NCBI GenBank assembly: GCA_947494825.1
Contig: CANLWN010000001.1
Location: forward strand, 1 to 64,000
Origin: an uncultured Flavobacteriaceae bacterium
GTDB taxonomy: Bacteria; Bacteroidota; Bacteroidia; Flavobacteriales; Flavobacteriaceae
Length of the DNA stretch: 64,000 nucleotides
Reading direction: 5' to 3'
This document shows positions 10,200-18,908 of the stretch, piece after piece. The notes beneath the pieces were generated by a model, which was given only the letters and a program-made list of their open reading frames with translations, did no database searches and was not told the origin of the DNA. The number at the start of each line of letters is the position of its first letter. The stretch's first letter is position 1. The position numbers and the translations under genes are program-made.

Positions 10200-10856
10200 C
10201 TATCTGATACTGATCTCATTGAAAGATGAAACAAAATTATGGGGGATATATTGTTCTTTATTATGTTTATAGGCGTTGTTATGAATGTTCAATCCATTAT
10301 CTATTAACCCAATCGTTTTCCAACCCCGGGCATTGGGCGTTACAAAGTCTTTTCCCAGGTTATCTGCGATATAGTAATAAGTGCTTTTTTTAAATTCATC
10401 TTCTATTATTTTAAAGTTCGCGATACTTGGCTTTTCGGAGCCGACCTCCTCGGAGATAACAACCCTGTCGACTATTTTGGAAATTCCCAACGCCTTTATT
10501 TTTAACATTTGTGTTTTTTTTCTTCCATCCGTGACTATGGCGATAAATCCATTCTTATCTCTAATTTGAGTTAGTTTTTCCATAACATCGGGAAATAGTT
10601 TTATGTCCGGTTCATGCTCCCGATACCTCATGATTAGATTTTTTTTATCCATATTGTATTTGGCAGCCAAGACTTCAAATACATCCTGTTTATCCCTATA
10701 AAGAGAAAACATTAACACGTAGAGTCTTTTCCACTGAACGGGTTCCAAGTACTTGGCTATATCGCGATAGGCAGATCTTAGAAAATCTATTTCATTATAA
10801 AGCGTATCGTCCAAGTCAAATACAATTACCGTATGTTCATCAACCTTTATATCCAT
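10200..10856 (-). CDS. HAD family hydrolase
   Basis: A small HAD phosphatase of about 218 residues. Motif I is FDLDDTLYNE, motif II is IVTDGRKK, and the acidic motif IV region is YYIADNLGKDF. I place the start at the ATG at 10856, because this puts motif I near residue 11 as usual; earlier in-frame ATGs at 10871 and 10877 would lengthen the overlap with the ATP-grasp gene upstream. HAD plus ATP-grasp pairs are common in polysaccharide clusters, where the HAD enzyme may dephosphorylate a sugar or an acyl phosphate. The substrate is not known. Confidence 0.85.
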   Translation of the reverse strand: MDIKVDEHTVIVFDLDDTLYNEIDFLRSAYRDIAKYLEPVQWKRLYVLMFSLYRDKQDVFEVLAAKYNMDKKNLIMRYREHEPDIKLFPDVMEKLTQIRDKNGFIAIVTDGRKKTQMLKIKALGISKIVDRVVISEEVGSEKPSIANFKIIEDEFKKSTYYYIADNLGKDFVTPNARGWKTIGLIDNGLNIHNNAYKHNKEQYIPHNFVSSFNEISIR

Positions 10857-11808
10857 GTACCAATACCTCATGATCATATCTCAGCATTAAAAGATCACTT
10901 TCCCAACAATCGAACTTATCATCGATTTCCGTATCGAAAAAATACTCTTCCATAATCCATTTTGGGAAGTTCGCACCTGCCAAATAGGACAGCGGATAAC
11001 CTCCGCCAAAACGCGGATTTATTTCTATACCATAGATGTCCCCAGTATTCTTATGCTTGAAAAATTGCGAGGTCAGACAACCCACCGCACCTTCAATATG
11101 CCCTAAATGCTCTTTTATAAAAGTCACCAGTTCATTTCTTACCGTAAGGCCTTTATTCACCTCCCCATCCCTGACTTCAATTCTTTTCCTTGGAATGACA
11201 CATTTTAAAAAGCCACCCCTGTTGTAATACAGATCGCATGTAAATTCTTCAAATTTTGCGTGATCAAGGTATTCCAAGAACATTAACTTGTCATTTTGGA
11301 AATGGTATTCCCTAAGATCCTTTTCGGTCTTAATGATATAAGTGTCAATGCTTCTACTCCCATCATAAGGTTTTATAAAAAGGGGTAATTTATATTTATC
11401 CTTGGTGTATTCCTTTGCTACCAAAATCCCTGCGGATGTAAAAAAATCATGGATTACCCTTTTATCTCTACATTGCCTAATAAACTGTGGCGTTGAAACC
11501 ACCACTTTGATGCCGTTTTCTTCAAATAGTGATTTGTTCTTGGCAAGCAAGATCAACTCGGGATCTAGTGTGGGTACAATAAGTTTTATTTCATGCTTTA
11601 AGCAGTGTTCCAGTAGTAATTGGATATAATTTACCTTATCCAACAAGGGAACTTCGAAATAGTCATCGGCTACCTGACATGCTGCCGCAAGGAGCGGATT
11701 GGCATCGGATGCGATGACTTTTCCCTTTGGATCAATTTTTTTAAGTTCCTTTCGAAAAGCTTTCACCAAAGAAACTCTTCTTCCTGCGGATGTGATTAAA
11801 ATGTTCAT
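10840..11808 (-). CDS. ATP-grasp ligase (carbamoyl-phosphate-synthase-like)
   Basis: A 322-residue stand-alone ATP-grasp enzyme. The N-terminal Rossmann-like lobe begins ILITSAGRRVSLVKAF. The central LPLFIKPYDGSRSIDTY is the lysine-bearing nucleotide-binding strand, and EINPRFGGGYPLS is the metal- and phosphate-binding motif. ATP-grasp ligases join a carboxylate to an amine, thiol or similar group through an acyl phosphate. It overlaps the upstream GT2 gene by 4 bases and the downstream HAD gene by about 17, so it is tightly co-translated. In this setting a role in attaching an amino acid to a sugar is possible; nothing in the sequence fixes the substrate. Confidence 0.85.
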   Translation of the reverse strand: MNILITSAGRRVSLVKAFRKELKKIDPKGKVIASDANPLLAAACQVADDYFEVPLLDKVNYIQLLLEHCLKHEIKLIVPTLDPELILLAKNKSLFEENGIKVVVSTPQFIRQCRDKRVIHDFFTSAGILVAKEYTKDKYKLPLFIKPYDGSRSIDTYIIKTEKDLREYHFQNDKLMFLEYLDHAKFEEFTCDLYYNRGGFLKCVIPRKRIEVRDGEVNKGLTVRNELVTFIKEHLGHIEGAVGCLTSQFFKHKNTGDIYGIEINPRFGGGYPLSYLAGANFPKWIMEEYFFDTEIDDKFDCWESDLLMLRYDHEVLVHGYKG

Positions 11809-12830
11809 TTTGCTACTCGGTATAGTGTTCTATATATTTGCATAAAAGGCCTTATCAGGAGTTTGGAGTTAAATACAAAAACCAAAAAAGTATATTTTGT
11901 CCCAAAATAATCCTTTCCAATAAAATTACTTAGCGGATAAGCGCCTTTTTTACTAAAACCCTTTAGCATTTTTGGGATTTCCTTAAGCGAAATATCAGAT
12001 TTCATTAAACGTACCAGCAAGAAAAACACAAACGATTGTTGCCGCGTTTTCAATCTGGTCACGCAATCTTCCCTTTTGCTATGTGATTCAGGTATTTTCT
12101 TTATGAGGCCATCAAAAAAATGAGCCGCATGTTCATTGTCATATATCACTTTGTTGTAATGTTCAGGAGTTTTGTTCCGCATAGCGGAAGTTGGCAAAAT
12201 ACGATATCGATGTGCGTCCAAAGCTACATGAGCTATACGTTTGGCTTTGCAAATCAATTCGGTGGTGAAAATCGCATCCTCCATCCATCTTCCCTCAATA
12301 AAACGAACTCCCGATGCCTGCATAAACTCTTTTTTTATAATGTACCACCAGACCTCATTCTGATAGTTGTGATGCGCGATATAGGAAATCCCATCAAAAA
12401 TGTCGAGAGAATCCGGAATGGTATCCCCGGTCATACATTCCGTATGACTTTCATCGGTAACTGGCTTACTTTTGAACGTTAGAATGTCCAAATCATTGCG
12501 TGGGATTAAATTCAAAAGACGCCCCAGCACATTGGCTGACAAATAGTCGTCCGGGTCCAAAAAATAGACATATTCTCCCGTACTTCTGTCAAATCCGGAA
12601 TTTCTAGCTGCCCCCACCCCCGCATTTGTTTTGTCTACAACATGGATATTGGCATGTTGTTCACTATACTGTTCTGCAAGTTTTAGGGTCTTGTCCGTAG
12701 ACTCGTCGTTTACAATAATGACTTCGTATATATCCTCGCCTAAGTTTTGGACAAGCAGGCTTTCCAAACATACGGAGAGATAGCGCTCCATGTTATAGCA
12801 AGGTATTATGATGCTTAATTGTGTGTTCAT
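11805..12830 (-). CDS. Glycosyltransferase family 2
   Basis: A 341-residue GT-A fold transferase. The nucleotide-binding strand is LSIIIPCYNMERYLSVCLESLL at the N-terminus; VNDESTDKT follows, and the DxD-type metal site is FLDPDDYLS near residue 95. The acceptor domain contains WWYIIKKEFMQ and EGRWMEDAIFTTEL, typical of capsule and O-antigen GT2 enzymes. The C-terminal hydrophobic patch may touch the membrane. It lies between the phosphoglycosyl transferase and the ATP-grasp gene and probably adds a sugar to the lipid-linked repeat unit. Donor and linkage cannot be predicted. Confidence 0.88.
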   Translation of the reverse strand: MNTQLSIIIPCYNMERYLSVCLESLLVQNLGEDIYEVIIVNDESTDKTLKLAEQYSEQHANIHVVDKTNAGVGAARNSGFDRSTGEYVYFLDPDDYLSANVLGRLLNLIPRNDLDILTFKSKPVTDESHTECMTGDTIPDSLDIFDGISYIAHHNYQNEVWWYIIKKEFMQASGVRFIEGRWMEDAIFTTELICKAKRIAHVALDAHRYRILPTSAMRNKTPEHYNKVIYDNEHAAHFFDGLIKKIPESHSKREDCVTRLKTRQQSFVFFLLVRLMKSDISLKEIPKMLKGFSKKGAYPLSNFIGKDYFGTKYTFLVFVFNSKLLIRPFMQIYRTLYRVAK

Positions 12831-12833
12831 TTT

Positions 12834-13436
12834 TTAGTCTCCTGTAAAAGTTTCCATAGTGGCACTGGTCTTTGACGAAATACCATCTTTTTTTACCACT
12901 TTGAGTACCGTAAGCCATAAAATTCTCAAGTCGGTCAGAAACGAGCAATTTTCAACATACCAAACATCATATTCAAATTTTTGCCTCCAGGAAATAGCGT
13001 TTCTGCCATTTACCTGTGCCCAGCCGGTTATACCTGGACGCATCAAATGTCTTTTTTTTTGTTCCTCACTGTATAATTGCAGGTAGGAGATTAACAAGGG
13101 CCTTGGTCCTATAAGGCTCATATCTCCTTTTAGTACGTTCAACAATTGAGGAATTTCGTCTAAAGAATTATTTCGGATAAAATGCCCGAATTTTGTTATA
13201 CGCTCCACATCCGGCAATAATTTTCCATCTGAACCGGTCTGGTCATTCATCGATTTAAACTTAAGGATTGAGAATATTCGTTCTCCCTTTCCAGGGCGTT
13301 TTTGTATGAAAAATGGGCTTGTCTTTAGTTGGGCTATCAGAACCAACGCCACGAGCACAAAGATGGGTGAAAGGACGGCCAGCGCCACAATAGCGATAAA
13401 AACGTCCAAAAGTCTTTTAAAGAAAGATTTGTACAT
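12834..13436 (-). CDS. Phosphoglycosyl transferase (PglC-like initiating sugar transferase)
   Basis: About 200 residues, the size of a minimal monotopic phosphoglycosyl transferase such as PglC. A re-entrant hydrophobic segment (VFIAIVALAVLSPIFVLVAL) is followed by KRPGKGERIFSILKFKSM, the catalytic Asp-Glu pair in NNSLDEIPQLLNVLKGDMS, and LIGPRPL. It should transfer a sugar phosphate to undecaprenyl phosphate and so start repeat-unit assembly. I prefer the ATG at 13436, one base after the upstream stop (MYKSFFKRLLDVFIA is a usual start). An ATG at 13451 would overlap that gene by 14 bases. Confidence 0.9.
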   Translation of the reverse strand: MYKSFFKRLLDVFIAIVALAVLSPIFVLVALVLIAQLKTSPFFIQKRPGKGERIFSILKFKSMNDQTGSDGKLLPDVERITKFGHFIRNNSLDEIPQLLNVLKGDMSLIGPRPLLISYLQLYSEEQKKRHLMRPGITGWAQVNGRNAISWRQKFEYDVWYVENCSFLTDLRILWLTVLKVVKKDGISSKTSATMETFTGD

Positions 13437-13437
13437 C

Positions 13438-14601
13438 CTAATGATTTTCAAGTTTTTTGTACTCTTTTAAGAGTTCTTCCCAAACGAATCGTTGCTCATA
13501 TTTTGAAATCACCAATTTCCTTGCTTTTTTACCCATTGAAATAATTTCTTCTTTTTGCATCAACGCTACTTTTTTCATAGCTGTGTATAGGGCATCGACC
13601 TGTTTAGGGGGAATTATGAACCCATTTTGGCCTTCTGTAATAATTTCATTGCACCCATTTATGTTGGTTACAATACCTGGTAATTCCATGGAGCCCGCCT
13701 GCATAACCACATTGGGGAAGCCCTCTCTATAACTTGGAAACACTAGGGTATCGGACACTAAAAGATAGAGCCTTACATCTGCCTGCCAACCAACACCCAG
13801 AATACGATCATGGGTTTCAATCGTTTTTACCGTATCTGGAAGTAAAGGGTCAAGCTCAGATTCATAAGAGCCTACCAGTAAAAGTTTTACATAATCCATT
13901 TCCTCAGCCAACTTTACGAAGCTTTGAATAAGTTCGTTGATTCCTTTATCCTTAACCAACCTTCCAATAAAAACAAAAGTGAAATCTGTAGTGACAATTT
14001 CCAGTTCCTTTTTTAGTGCGACCACTTTTTCGGAGCCAAATAGATTAGGGGAAAAATATTGGGTGTTTATTCCATTTGAACTACCGTTCCCTATAACCTT
14101 TAACTTGGTCTTGTTGGTAAATCGGTTTTTTAAGATGATGTCTACCAGGCCATACGAATTTGGGTAAATCCTGGTCGCAGCACTATATGTAATCCTTTCC
14201 ACTAAATTTAAAAGTCTTCTTTTGGGTCCTCTTTGCTCAACCAAGGGTAATCCGGCAATGGTATGCAATCTATTCGGGACACCCGCAAGTTTAGCGGCGA
14301 CCATACCCAAGGTTCCTGCCTTTGGAGTGTGTGTGTGCACTATAAAAGGTTTCTCCTGTTTAAAAATTCTATATAGCCTAAACAAGGCCTTTATGTCCCT
14401 TAAAATCGTAATTTTCCGTGTCATTTCCACCCCTTCAACCCTAATGCCCTCATCACGTGAGACAGCCATCAAAGAGTTTACGTCTCCGCTGTCACTGGAA
14501 ATTCCAATGACGCTGTAGTGTTGGGTCATAAACTTAAGTTGCCCTTTAAGTAGACCGCCCAAGGATTGGGGAACGGTGGTAAGTCTGATAAGTTTTTTCA
14601 T
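13438..14601 (-). CDS. Glycosyltransferase family 4 (PglA/WbpT-like)
   Basis: 387 residues with a GT-B fold. Features are PQSLGGLLKGQLKFM at the N-terminus, VHTHTPKAGTLGMVAAKLAG at about residue 93, FVFIGRLVKDKGINELI starting the C-terminal lobe, and PSYREGFPNVVMQAGSMELP as the donor-site motif. The second glutamate of the usual E-x7-E is replaced by glutamine, as I recall also occurs in the PglA/WbpT group. Directly upstream of a PglC-like enzyme it probably adds the second sugar, often GalNAc in this family. It is the first gene of the leftward operon reaching 5341, behind a -7 promoter box at 14667-14674. Confidence 0.88.
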   Translation of the reverse strand: MKKLIRLTTVPQSLGGLLKGQLKFMTQHYSVIGISSDSGDVNSLMAVSRDEGIRVEGVEMTRKITILRDIKALFRLYRIFKQEKPFIVHTHTPKAGTLGMVAAKLAGVPNRLHTIAGLPLVEQRGPKRRLLNLVERITYSAATRIYPNSYGLVDIILKNRFTNKTKLKVIGNGSSNGINTQYFSPNLFGSEKVVALKKELEIVTTDFTFVFIGRLVKDKGINELIQSFVKLAEEMDYVKLLLVGSYESELDPLLPDTVKTIETHDRILGVGWQADVRLYLLVSDTLVFPSYREGFPNVVMQAGSMELPGIVTNINGCNEIITEGQNGFIIPPKQVDALYTAMKKVALMQKEEIISMGKKARKLVISKYEQRFVWEELLKEYKKLENH

Positions 14602-14666
14602 CCAATATGGCGTAAAGGCCTAAATGTGTTAATGAGGGGGGGGAACCATAGCTAATTTAAAGAAAC

Positions 14667-14674
14667 CAAAGATA
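14667..14674 (-). promoter_or_regulatory. Bacteroidota -7 promoter box
   Basis: An exact match to TAnnTTTG (TATCTTTG read leftward), 66 bases upstream of the first gene of the leftward operon. A clear TTG at -33 is missing, so this is a partial match. Position and orientation fit a promoter for the 14601-5341 operon. Confidence 0.45.
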
Positions 14675-14862
14675 GGAATGTTAAAGTAAGTTTGTAAGAT
14701 TAATCGATTATATCATAAAAATTTCGATATTTTTTTCACTCACGAGATCCAAATGGAGTTCTAAAACGTAATTAGCTTAGTATTTCGTCGAAAAAAAGAC
14801 GCATTTTATCGTAAACTAAAAAAAAATAAACATCTTTGTATTCACCCTATAAACCCCATGTT

Positions 14863-16899
14863 ATGAACGTATTGGACCTACACAAACGTTTTTTTATCAT
14901 TCTTTGTTCATTCTTTTTTCTTATTTCCTGCACGGCAGATGAGGATTTGTTCCTTGACGCGGTCCTAAATGATGGAAATGAAGTTGACAACCCAGCTGGC
15001 AATGATTCGCCTGAAGAGGAGGCACCAACGGAAGAAGAAATAATAGAATCCGATTCGGAAATCCTTGGTGACATCAGTGAAACTCCTTGTGATTTTAACT
15101 TGGATAACGCGGAGGCCGGCTCTACGGTCGTTATCGACTGTAGGATGGATTTAAACGGACAAACAGTTAACCTACCCAACAATATTACTTTGGATTTTGA
15201 TGGCGGGGAAATTATCAATGGAACTTTGAATTTTCAGAGCGGTACCATTGACGGGAGGCTTCTGAACCATAAACTACAAGTTACTGGAGATGCCTCATTG
15301 AAAAGCCCCACTTTCCAATTTTTTGCGTCCAGATGGAACATCGTTCAAGGGCCTACCAACTCAGATCAGGCGTTTGAAAACAGAAATATCTTGGAGAATC
15401 TTTTTGATATGGTATTGGATTTGAATGGCGATACGTTCAAGATGTACAAATTTGACGCTTATTTTGAAGTTACTAAGGTAACCAGTACGAGCAATCCAAA
15501 TTTTTACGCCTCAGTAGAAGCAATCAACGTTCCTGGTAATTTTAGTTTGGAGATGAGCACTGACACTCATTTAAGGGTATTTCCCAACAGTCGTAAAACT
15601 TATGCCTTATTGGCAATAAGAGAGGTTGACAATGCTTCCGCAAGTGGAGGCACCCTACATGGAGACCGGGATCAACACGATTATTCGGACGGTGGAACCC
15701 ATGAATGGGGGTATTTATTTTTTGTTCACGGTGCCACGAATTCAAGGGTTTCCAATATGAAAATGATAGATGCTACAGGTGATGGTATGAAAATTCAAGA
15801 TGTCAATTTCCATTTTGACCCGGATCATATTGCCTCTGAGAATATCACGGTGACCGAATGTGTGTTTAACAATAACCGTAGGAACAACATGTCCATCACG
15901 GGAGGTAACAATTTGTTTATCGAGAACAATGAGTTTTTAAATGCAAGTGTTGATACTAATTTGTCTGAAGGCGTGGCTCCAGGCTTTGCCATTGATATTG
16001 AAGGTACACGTAAAAGAGAGGCCAATGGAGAACTTGTTTTCTATGAAAGGGCTGAGAATATCTTCATCAGGGATAACGTGGAAAAGAACAGTAGGGCAGG
16101 AGGATTTACCGTGGCTATTGGTTATGACGTTACCATAGAAAACAATACGGTCGAAACTGGAATCAGTTTTTCTTTGGCGCACGGCACTAGGATTATTGGG
16201 AATAGGGTCATTGCAGTGACTGATAAAATGAAGGAAATAGGCAACGGTATTAAAGCCGGTAGGGCAAATGTGGATGACGAGACCATTTACAACAATGAAA
16301 TCTATGGAAATACAGTTGAAGGTTTTGGAACGGGTATCTATGTGACCAATAGGGATGTCATTGTTCGGGACAATACTACTGAAAATTGTAGGATAGGTAT
16401 GAACCTGATCAAGTTGACAAATGGTACCATACAAAACAATACCATTCGAAGCACTAGGGAAGGTTCTCTGGGCGTTTCGGTAAGCTCAACATTGATGAAC
16501 GGAGTATTGCTTAGTTCTAACGATATTCAAGTAGATAGGAACCCTTTTAAATTTTATCAGGTCAACACGGACCCGGCCTCTGCAAATTATGATTTCACGG
16601 TTAGCGACAATATACTCCGGTCTGCAAACCCTACACTCTTTTTGGAATCATACGGGATACAGTTTCATGATAATGATCTGGACCATGGAATAGAGCTTTT
16701 CAACTCTGAGAACATCGCTCTTTCCGGAAACACGTTAAACGCCCCAAGTGATCACGGTTTTCATCTTCGAGAAGTCAATTCAGCTATTGCGATTTCTGGA
16801 AATACCATTAACGTTAGTGGTAATAAGGAATGCATAAAAATAGAGAGTACTACAAATAGCAATGAGGTTACCGTTAGTAATAACAACTGTCAGGAATAG
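14863..16899 (+). CDS. Right-handed parallel beta-helix lipoprotein
   Basis: A surface or periplasmic lipoprotein of 678 residues. I chose the ATG at 14863, giving a short signal peptide ending in FFLISC with the lipid-bearing cysteine at residue 23; an upstream TTG at 14836 would add nine unlikely residues. After an acidic linker (EEEAPTEEEIIESDSE), NGQTVNLPNNITLDFDGGEI begins the helix. Many short repeats follow with N-N-x and I-x-x-N turns (FIENNEFLNA, VTIENNTVETG, IIGNRVIAV, VIVRDNTTENC, LLSSNDIQVD). Such folds occur in polysaccharide lyases, epimerases and binding proteins; no catalytic set could be picked out. It is the only rightward gene between the two leftward polysaccharide operons. 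Confidence 0.88.
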   Translation: MNVLDLHKRFFIILCSFFFLISCTADEDLFLDAVLNDGNEVDNPAGNDSPEEEAPTEEEIIESDSEILGDISETPCDFNLDNAEAGSTVVIDCRMDLNGQTVNLPNNITLDFDGGEIINGTLNFQSGTIDGRLLNHKLQVTGDASLKSPTFQFFASRWNIVQGPTNSDQAFENRNILENLFDMVLDLNGDTFKMYKFDAYFEVTKVTSTSNPNFYASVEAINVPGNFSLEMSTDTHLRVFPNSRKTYALLAIREVDNASASGGTLHGDRDQHDYSDGGTHEWGYLFFVHGATNSRVSNMKMIDATGDGMKIQDVNFHFDPDHIASENITVTECVFNNNRRNNMSITGGNNLFIENNEFLNASVDTNLSEGVAPGFAIDIEGTRKREANGELVFYERAENIFIRDNVEKNSRAGGFTVAIGYDVTIENNTVETGISFSLAHGTRIIGNRVIAVTDKMKEIGNGIKAGRANVDDETIYNNEIYGNTVEGFGTGIYVTNRDVIVRDNTTENCRIGMNLIKLTNGTIQNNTIRSTREGSLGVSVSSTLMNGVLLSSNDIQVDRNPFKFYQVNTDPASANYDFTVSDNILRSANPTLFLESYGIQFHDNDLDHGIELFNSENIALSGNTLNAPSDHGFHLREVNSAIAISGNTINVSGNKECIKIESTTNSNEVTVSNNNCQE

Positions 16900-16927
16900 C
16901 GAACACTAATAATTAAGTATAAATTGA

Positions 16928-16972
16928 ATACAACAAAAAGAGAGCGGGTAGCCCGCTCTCTTTTTGTTGTAT
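16928..16972. terminator. Bidirectional intrinsic terminator
   Basis: A perfect 21-base-pair inverted repeat (16928-16948 and 16952-16972) with a three-base loop. GC-rich pairs sit at the loop end, and runs of five A and five T on the arms give a U-tract in either direction. It lies between the convergent beta-helix gene and the leftward gene ending at 17025, so it can stop transcription from both sides. Confidence 0.92.
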
Positions 16973-17024
16973 AGAGACCCATTAGTGCCAATATAGCCCA
17001 GCTAGGCCCACACGCCGTGTAAAG

Positions 17025-17948
17025 CTACTGAAACAGGGTCAAGATTCTTGTAAAGGGAAAATAATTTAAGGGCAATAACACAAAAACGAATAGATAGAAC
17101 CATGAAAAATTGGTAAGCCCATGGTTTTTATCAAGGGATTGAATAAAGCCCAAACTGGTCAGAATAATGGCAAATCCCGTAACGGTCGCGATCGGATAAG
17201 TGGTCAAAATAAAAATGACCAAAAAGATATTTCGATATTTTGACAGCAGCGTTTTTCTGGGTAGGCAAAAACTTAGGGCAATCATACCTTCAATCAGAAT
17301 AGTCCAATACGAAATAATTATTCCGAAACCACTAATTTCCTTAGCTCCATTAAGGACAAAGAAATCAGATGGGTTGCTGGTTCTGACAAGCTGCGTTAAA
17401 TGGTCTTCATTTTCCTTAAGTAACGCAAGATCTACTTCCCCGAAAAGGGAGGTGAAGCCAAAAAATCTTGGGTCGGAAGTATTGGTAAATTCAAAGAAAG
17501 CGCCGTTTAAGAATTCCGGTGCCAAAAACTTACCTATGGTCGCAAAAAGAAAGCAAAGCCCAATAATGTATCTTGCTTGGGTTTGCAGAAAGGACAAGGG
17601 ATGAATCTGCTTTTTGAGAAACATGGCCAAGGTCACCGCAAGGATTACATAGGCAAATATATGCTTATGATTAGGTACGTACCCCACTAGATCTAAAACC
17701 AAATAAAAAGTACATCCCAAAAAACTGAGAAGCACCCAGAAGTATGGGTTTTCTCGCACACTTTTGAAAAGAATCCCTGGAATGACAATTACCGGAATGA
17801 AAATGGACAGATATCCATTGTCATACATAAATATTAAAAAGATAAGCAGTAACATTTGCAAAACAAGGGACAATCTATGATCTGCATCCTTGATCTCGAT
17901 TGTTTGATCTAACTTGGACTTTATTTCTTTTAAATAATTTGTAATCAT
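17025..17948 (-). CDS. Polytopic membrane protein (HTTM/DoxX-like)
   Basis: 307 residues with about eight hydrophobic segments. The pattern resembles HTTM-type (horizontally transferred transmembrane) proteins: GLCFLFATIGKFLAPEFLNGAFFEF, a solvent loop (EVDLALLKENEDHLTQLV), then SYWTILIEGMIALSFCLPRK. The family assignment is tentative. It follows a small membrane-anchored protein and a DCC thiol oxidoreductase on the same strand with 9- and 18-base gaps, so the three form one unit. HTTM-like proteins and DCC proteins often occur side by side. The role in this polysaccharide locus is unknown. Confidence 0.65.
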   Translation of the reverse strand: MITNYLKEIKSKLDQTIEIKDADHRLSLVLQMLLLIFLIFMYDNGYLSIFIPVIVIPGILFKSVRENPYFWVLLSFLGCTFYLVLDLVGYVPNHKHIFAYVILAVTLAMFLKKQIHPLSFLQTQARYIIGLCFLFATIGKFLAPEFLNGAFFEFTNTSDPRFFGFTSLFGEVDLALLKENEDHLTQLVRTSNPSDFFVLNGAKEISGFGIIISYWTILIEGMIALSFCLPRKTLLSKYRNIFLVIFILTTYPIATVTGFAIILTSLGFIQSLDKNHGLTNFSWFYLFVFVLLPLNYFPFTRILTLFQ

Positions 17949-17957
17949 GACTTGAAA

Positions 17958-18434
17958 TTATTTATTGGCTTCGTTCAACAATTGTAAATCTACCCGCTTG
18001 GAGTCGCGTTGAAATGTCACCGAATACACCTGAAAATTGGTAATGGCATCTTTGTTTAGAGCTACATCGCACGGAGCAACTTCATTCCCCAAGTATATTT
18101 TGTCAGAGGCTTTGTCATAGCACCAACGGTAATTATCGCCTATTGTATTCAGAATTTCATTAATTCGTTCATCGTTTGGAAGAATCCGGGCCGCCACATC
18201 TTCGTCCTCCAATTCGGGAATATTCCTCAGGTTCACAAAATAGGTCTTGTTATTATAATCAACGTTAAAACCAGAAACGCGATAGAGCATTTTATCGATT
18301 TTGCCAAACATGCGCATTCCTCCACCCATCCAGCTATCCATATGGTCGGTTTCCACAAGAACGAGGTTTCTTGCAAAGAAGAAGAGCATCAGTCCAGGCA
18401 AAAGGTAGTTCAAAAGTGAGTGTTTTTTTATCAT
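17958..18434 (-). CDS. Small membrane-anchored protein of unknown function
   Basis: 158 residues with one N-terminal membrane segment (about 8-27), then a soluble domain that probably faces the periplasm. It contains METD-like and glycine/methionine-rich stretches (DHMDSWMGGGMRMFG) and two cysteines (YRWCYDKASDK, EVAPCDVALN) that could form a disulfide. I do not recognise a family. It lies between the DCC oxidoreductase and the HTTM-like gene with short gaps on both sides, so it is probably the third part of that module. Confidence 0.7.
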   Translation of the reverse strand: MIKKHSLLNYLLPGLMLFFFARNLVLVETDHMDSWMGGGMRMFGKIDKMLYRVSGFNVDYNNKTYFVNLRNIPELEDEDVAARILPNDERINEILNTIGDNYRWCYDKASDKIYLGNEVAPCDVALNKDAITNFQVYSVTFQRDSKRVDLQLLNEANK

Positions 18435-18452
18435 ATTATTAGGTTTTGGACG

Positions 18453-18890
18453 TTATAAAAATTGTTTTTTTTCTTCTGGTGAAGGTAATCTACAGGTTTC
18501 CCTCTTACCAAAAAATCGATATCTGTTTCTTGAGAGAAAATCATACACCCAATTTCGGACGATAGGAGGGAAGGTAAACCCAATGAACGAGATTGCCCTA
18601 TACGGCCAGGTCAATTCCTTAAGAATCCGTAAAATTGCGGTTGACCGCTTATACAGCTTACCATCGTGATAATAATAAATGGTAGAAAAATGTTCTCCGA
18701 TTACGATATTCTCCTCCTTAAGTATTCGCCGCGCAACATCTTGCTGTAAAGAGGCGTAGTGGAGCTTCATTTTTTTGTCTCTTCGTATCACAAAATCAAC
18801 AAACCCATTGCACAGATTACAAACCCCATCAAAGAAAATAATGTTCTTTTTGGTATGTTCCAATAAATCGGTCTGCGGATTAGAATTCAT
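18453..18890 (-). CDS. DCC family thiol-disulfide oxidoreductase (DUF393)
   Basis: 145 residues. The family-defining motif FFDGVCNLCNGFVDFVIRRD holds the redox pair C24-x-x-C27, and HYASLQQDVARRIL plus STIYYYHDGKLYKRSTAILRIL follow as usual. The protein is soluble apart from a hydrophobic stretch around IGFTFPPIVRNWVYDFL. DCC proteins are thioredoxin-like but their partners are mostly unknown. It is the first gene of the DCC, small protein, HTTM-like trio and follows an acyltransferase gene by 18 bases. A disulfide role in the envelope is inferred. Confidence 0.9.
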   Translation of the reverse strand: MNSNPQTDLLEHTKKNIIFFDGVCNLCNGFVDFVIRRDKKMKLHYASLQQDVARRILKEENIVIGEHFSTIYYYHDGKLYKRSTAILRILKELTWPYRAISFIGFTFPPIVRNWVYDFLSRNRYRFFGKRETCRLPSPEEKKQFL

Positions 18891-18908
18891 CTTGGAATGG
18901 ATGTTAGA

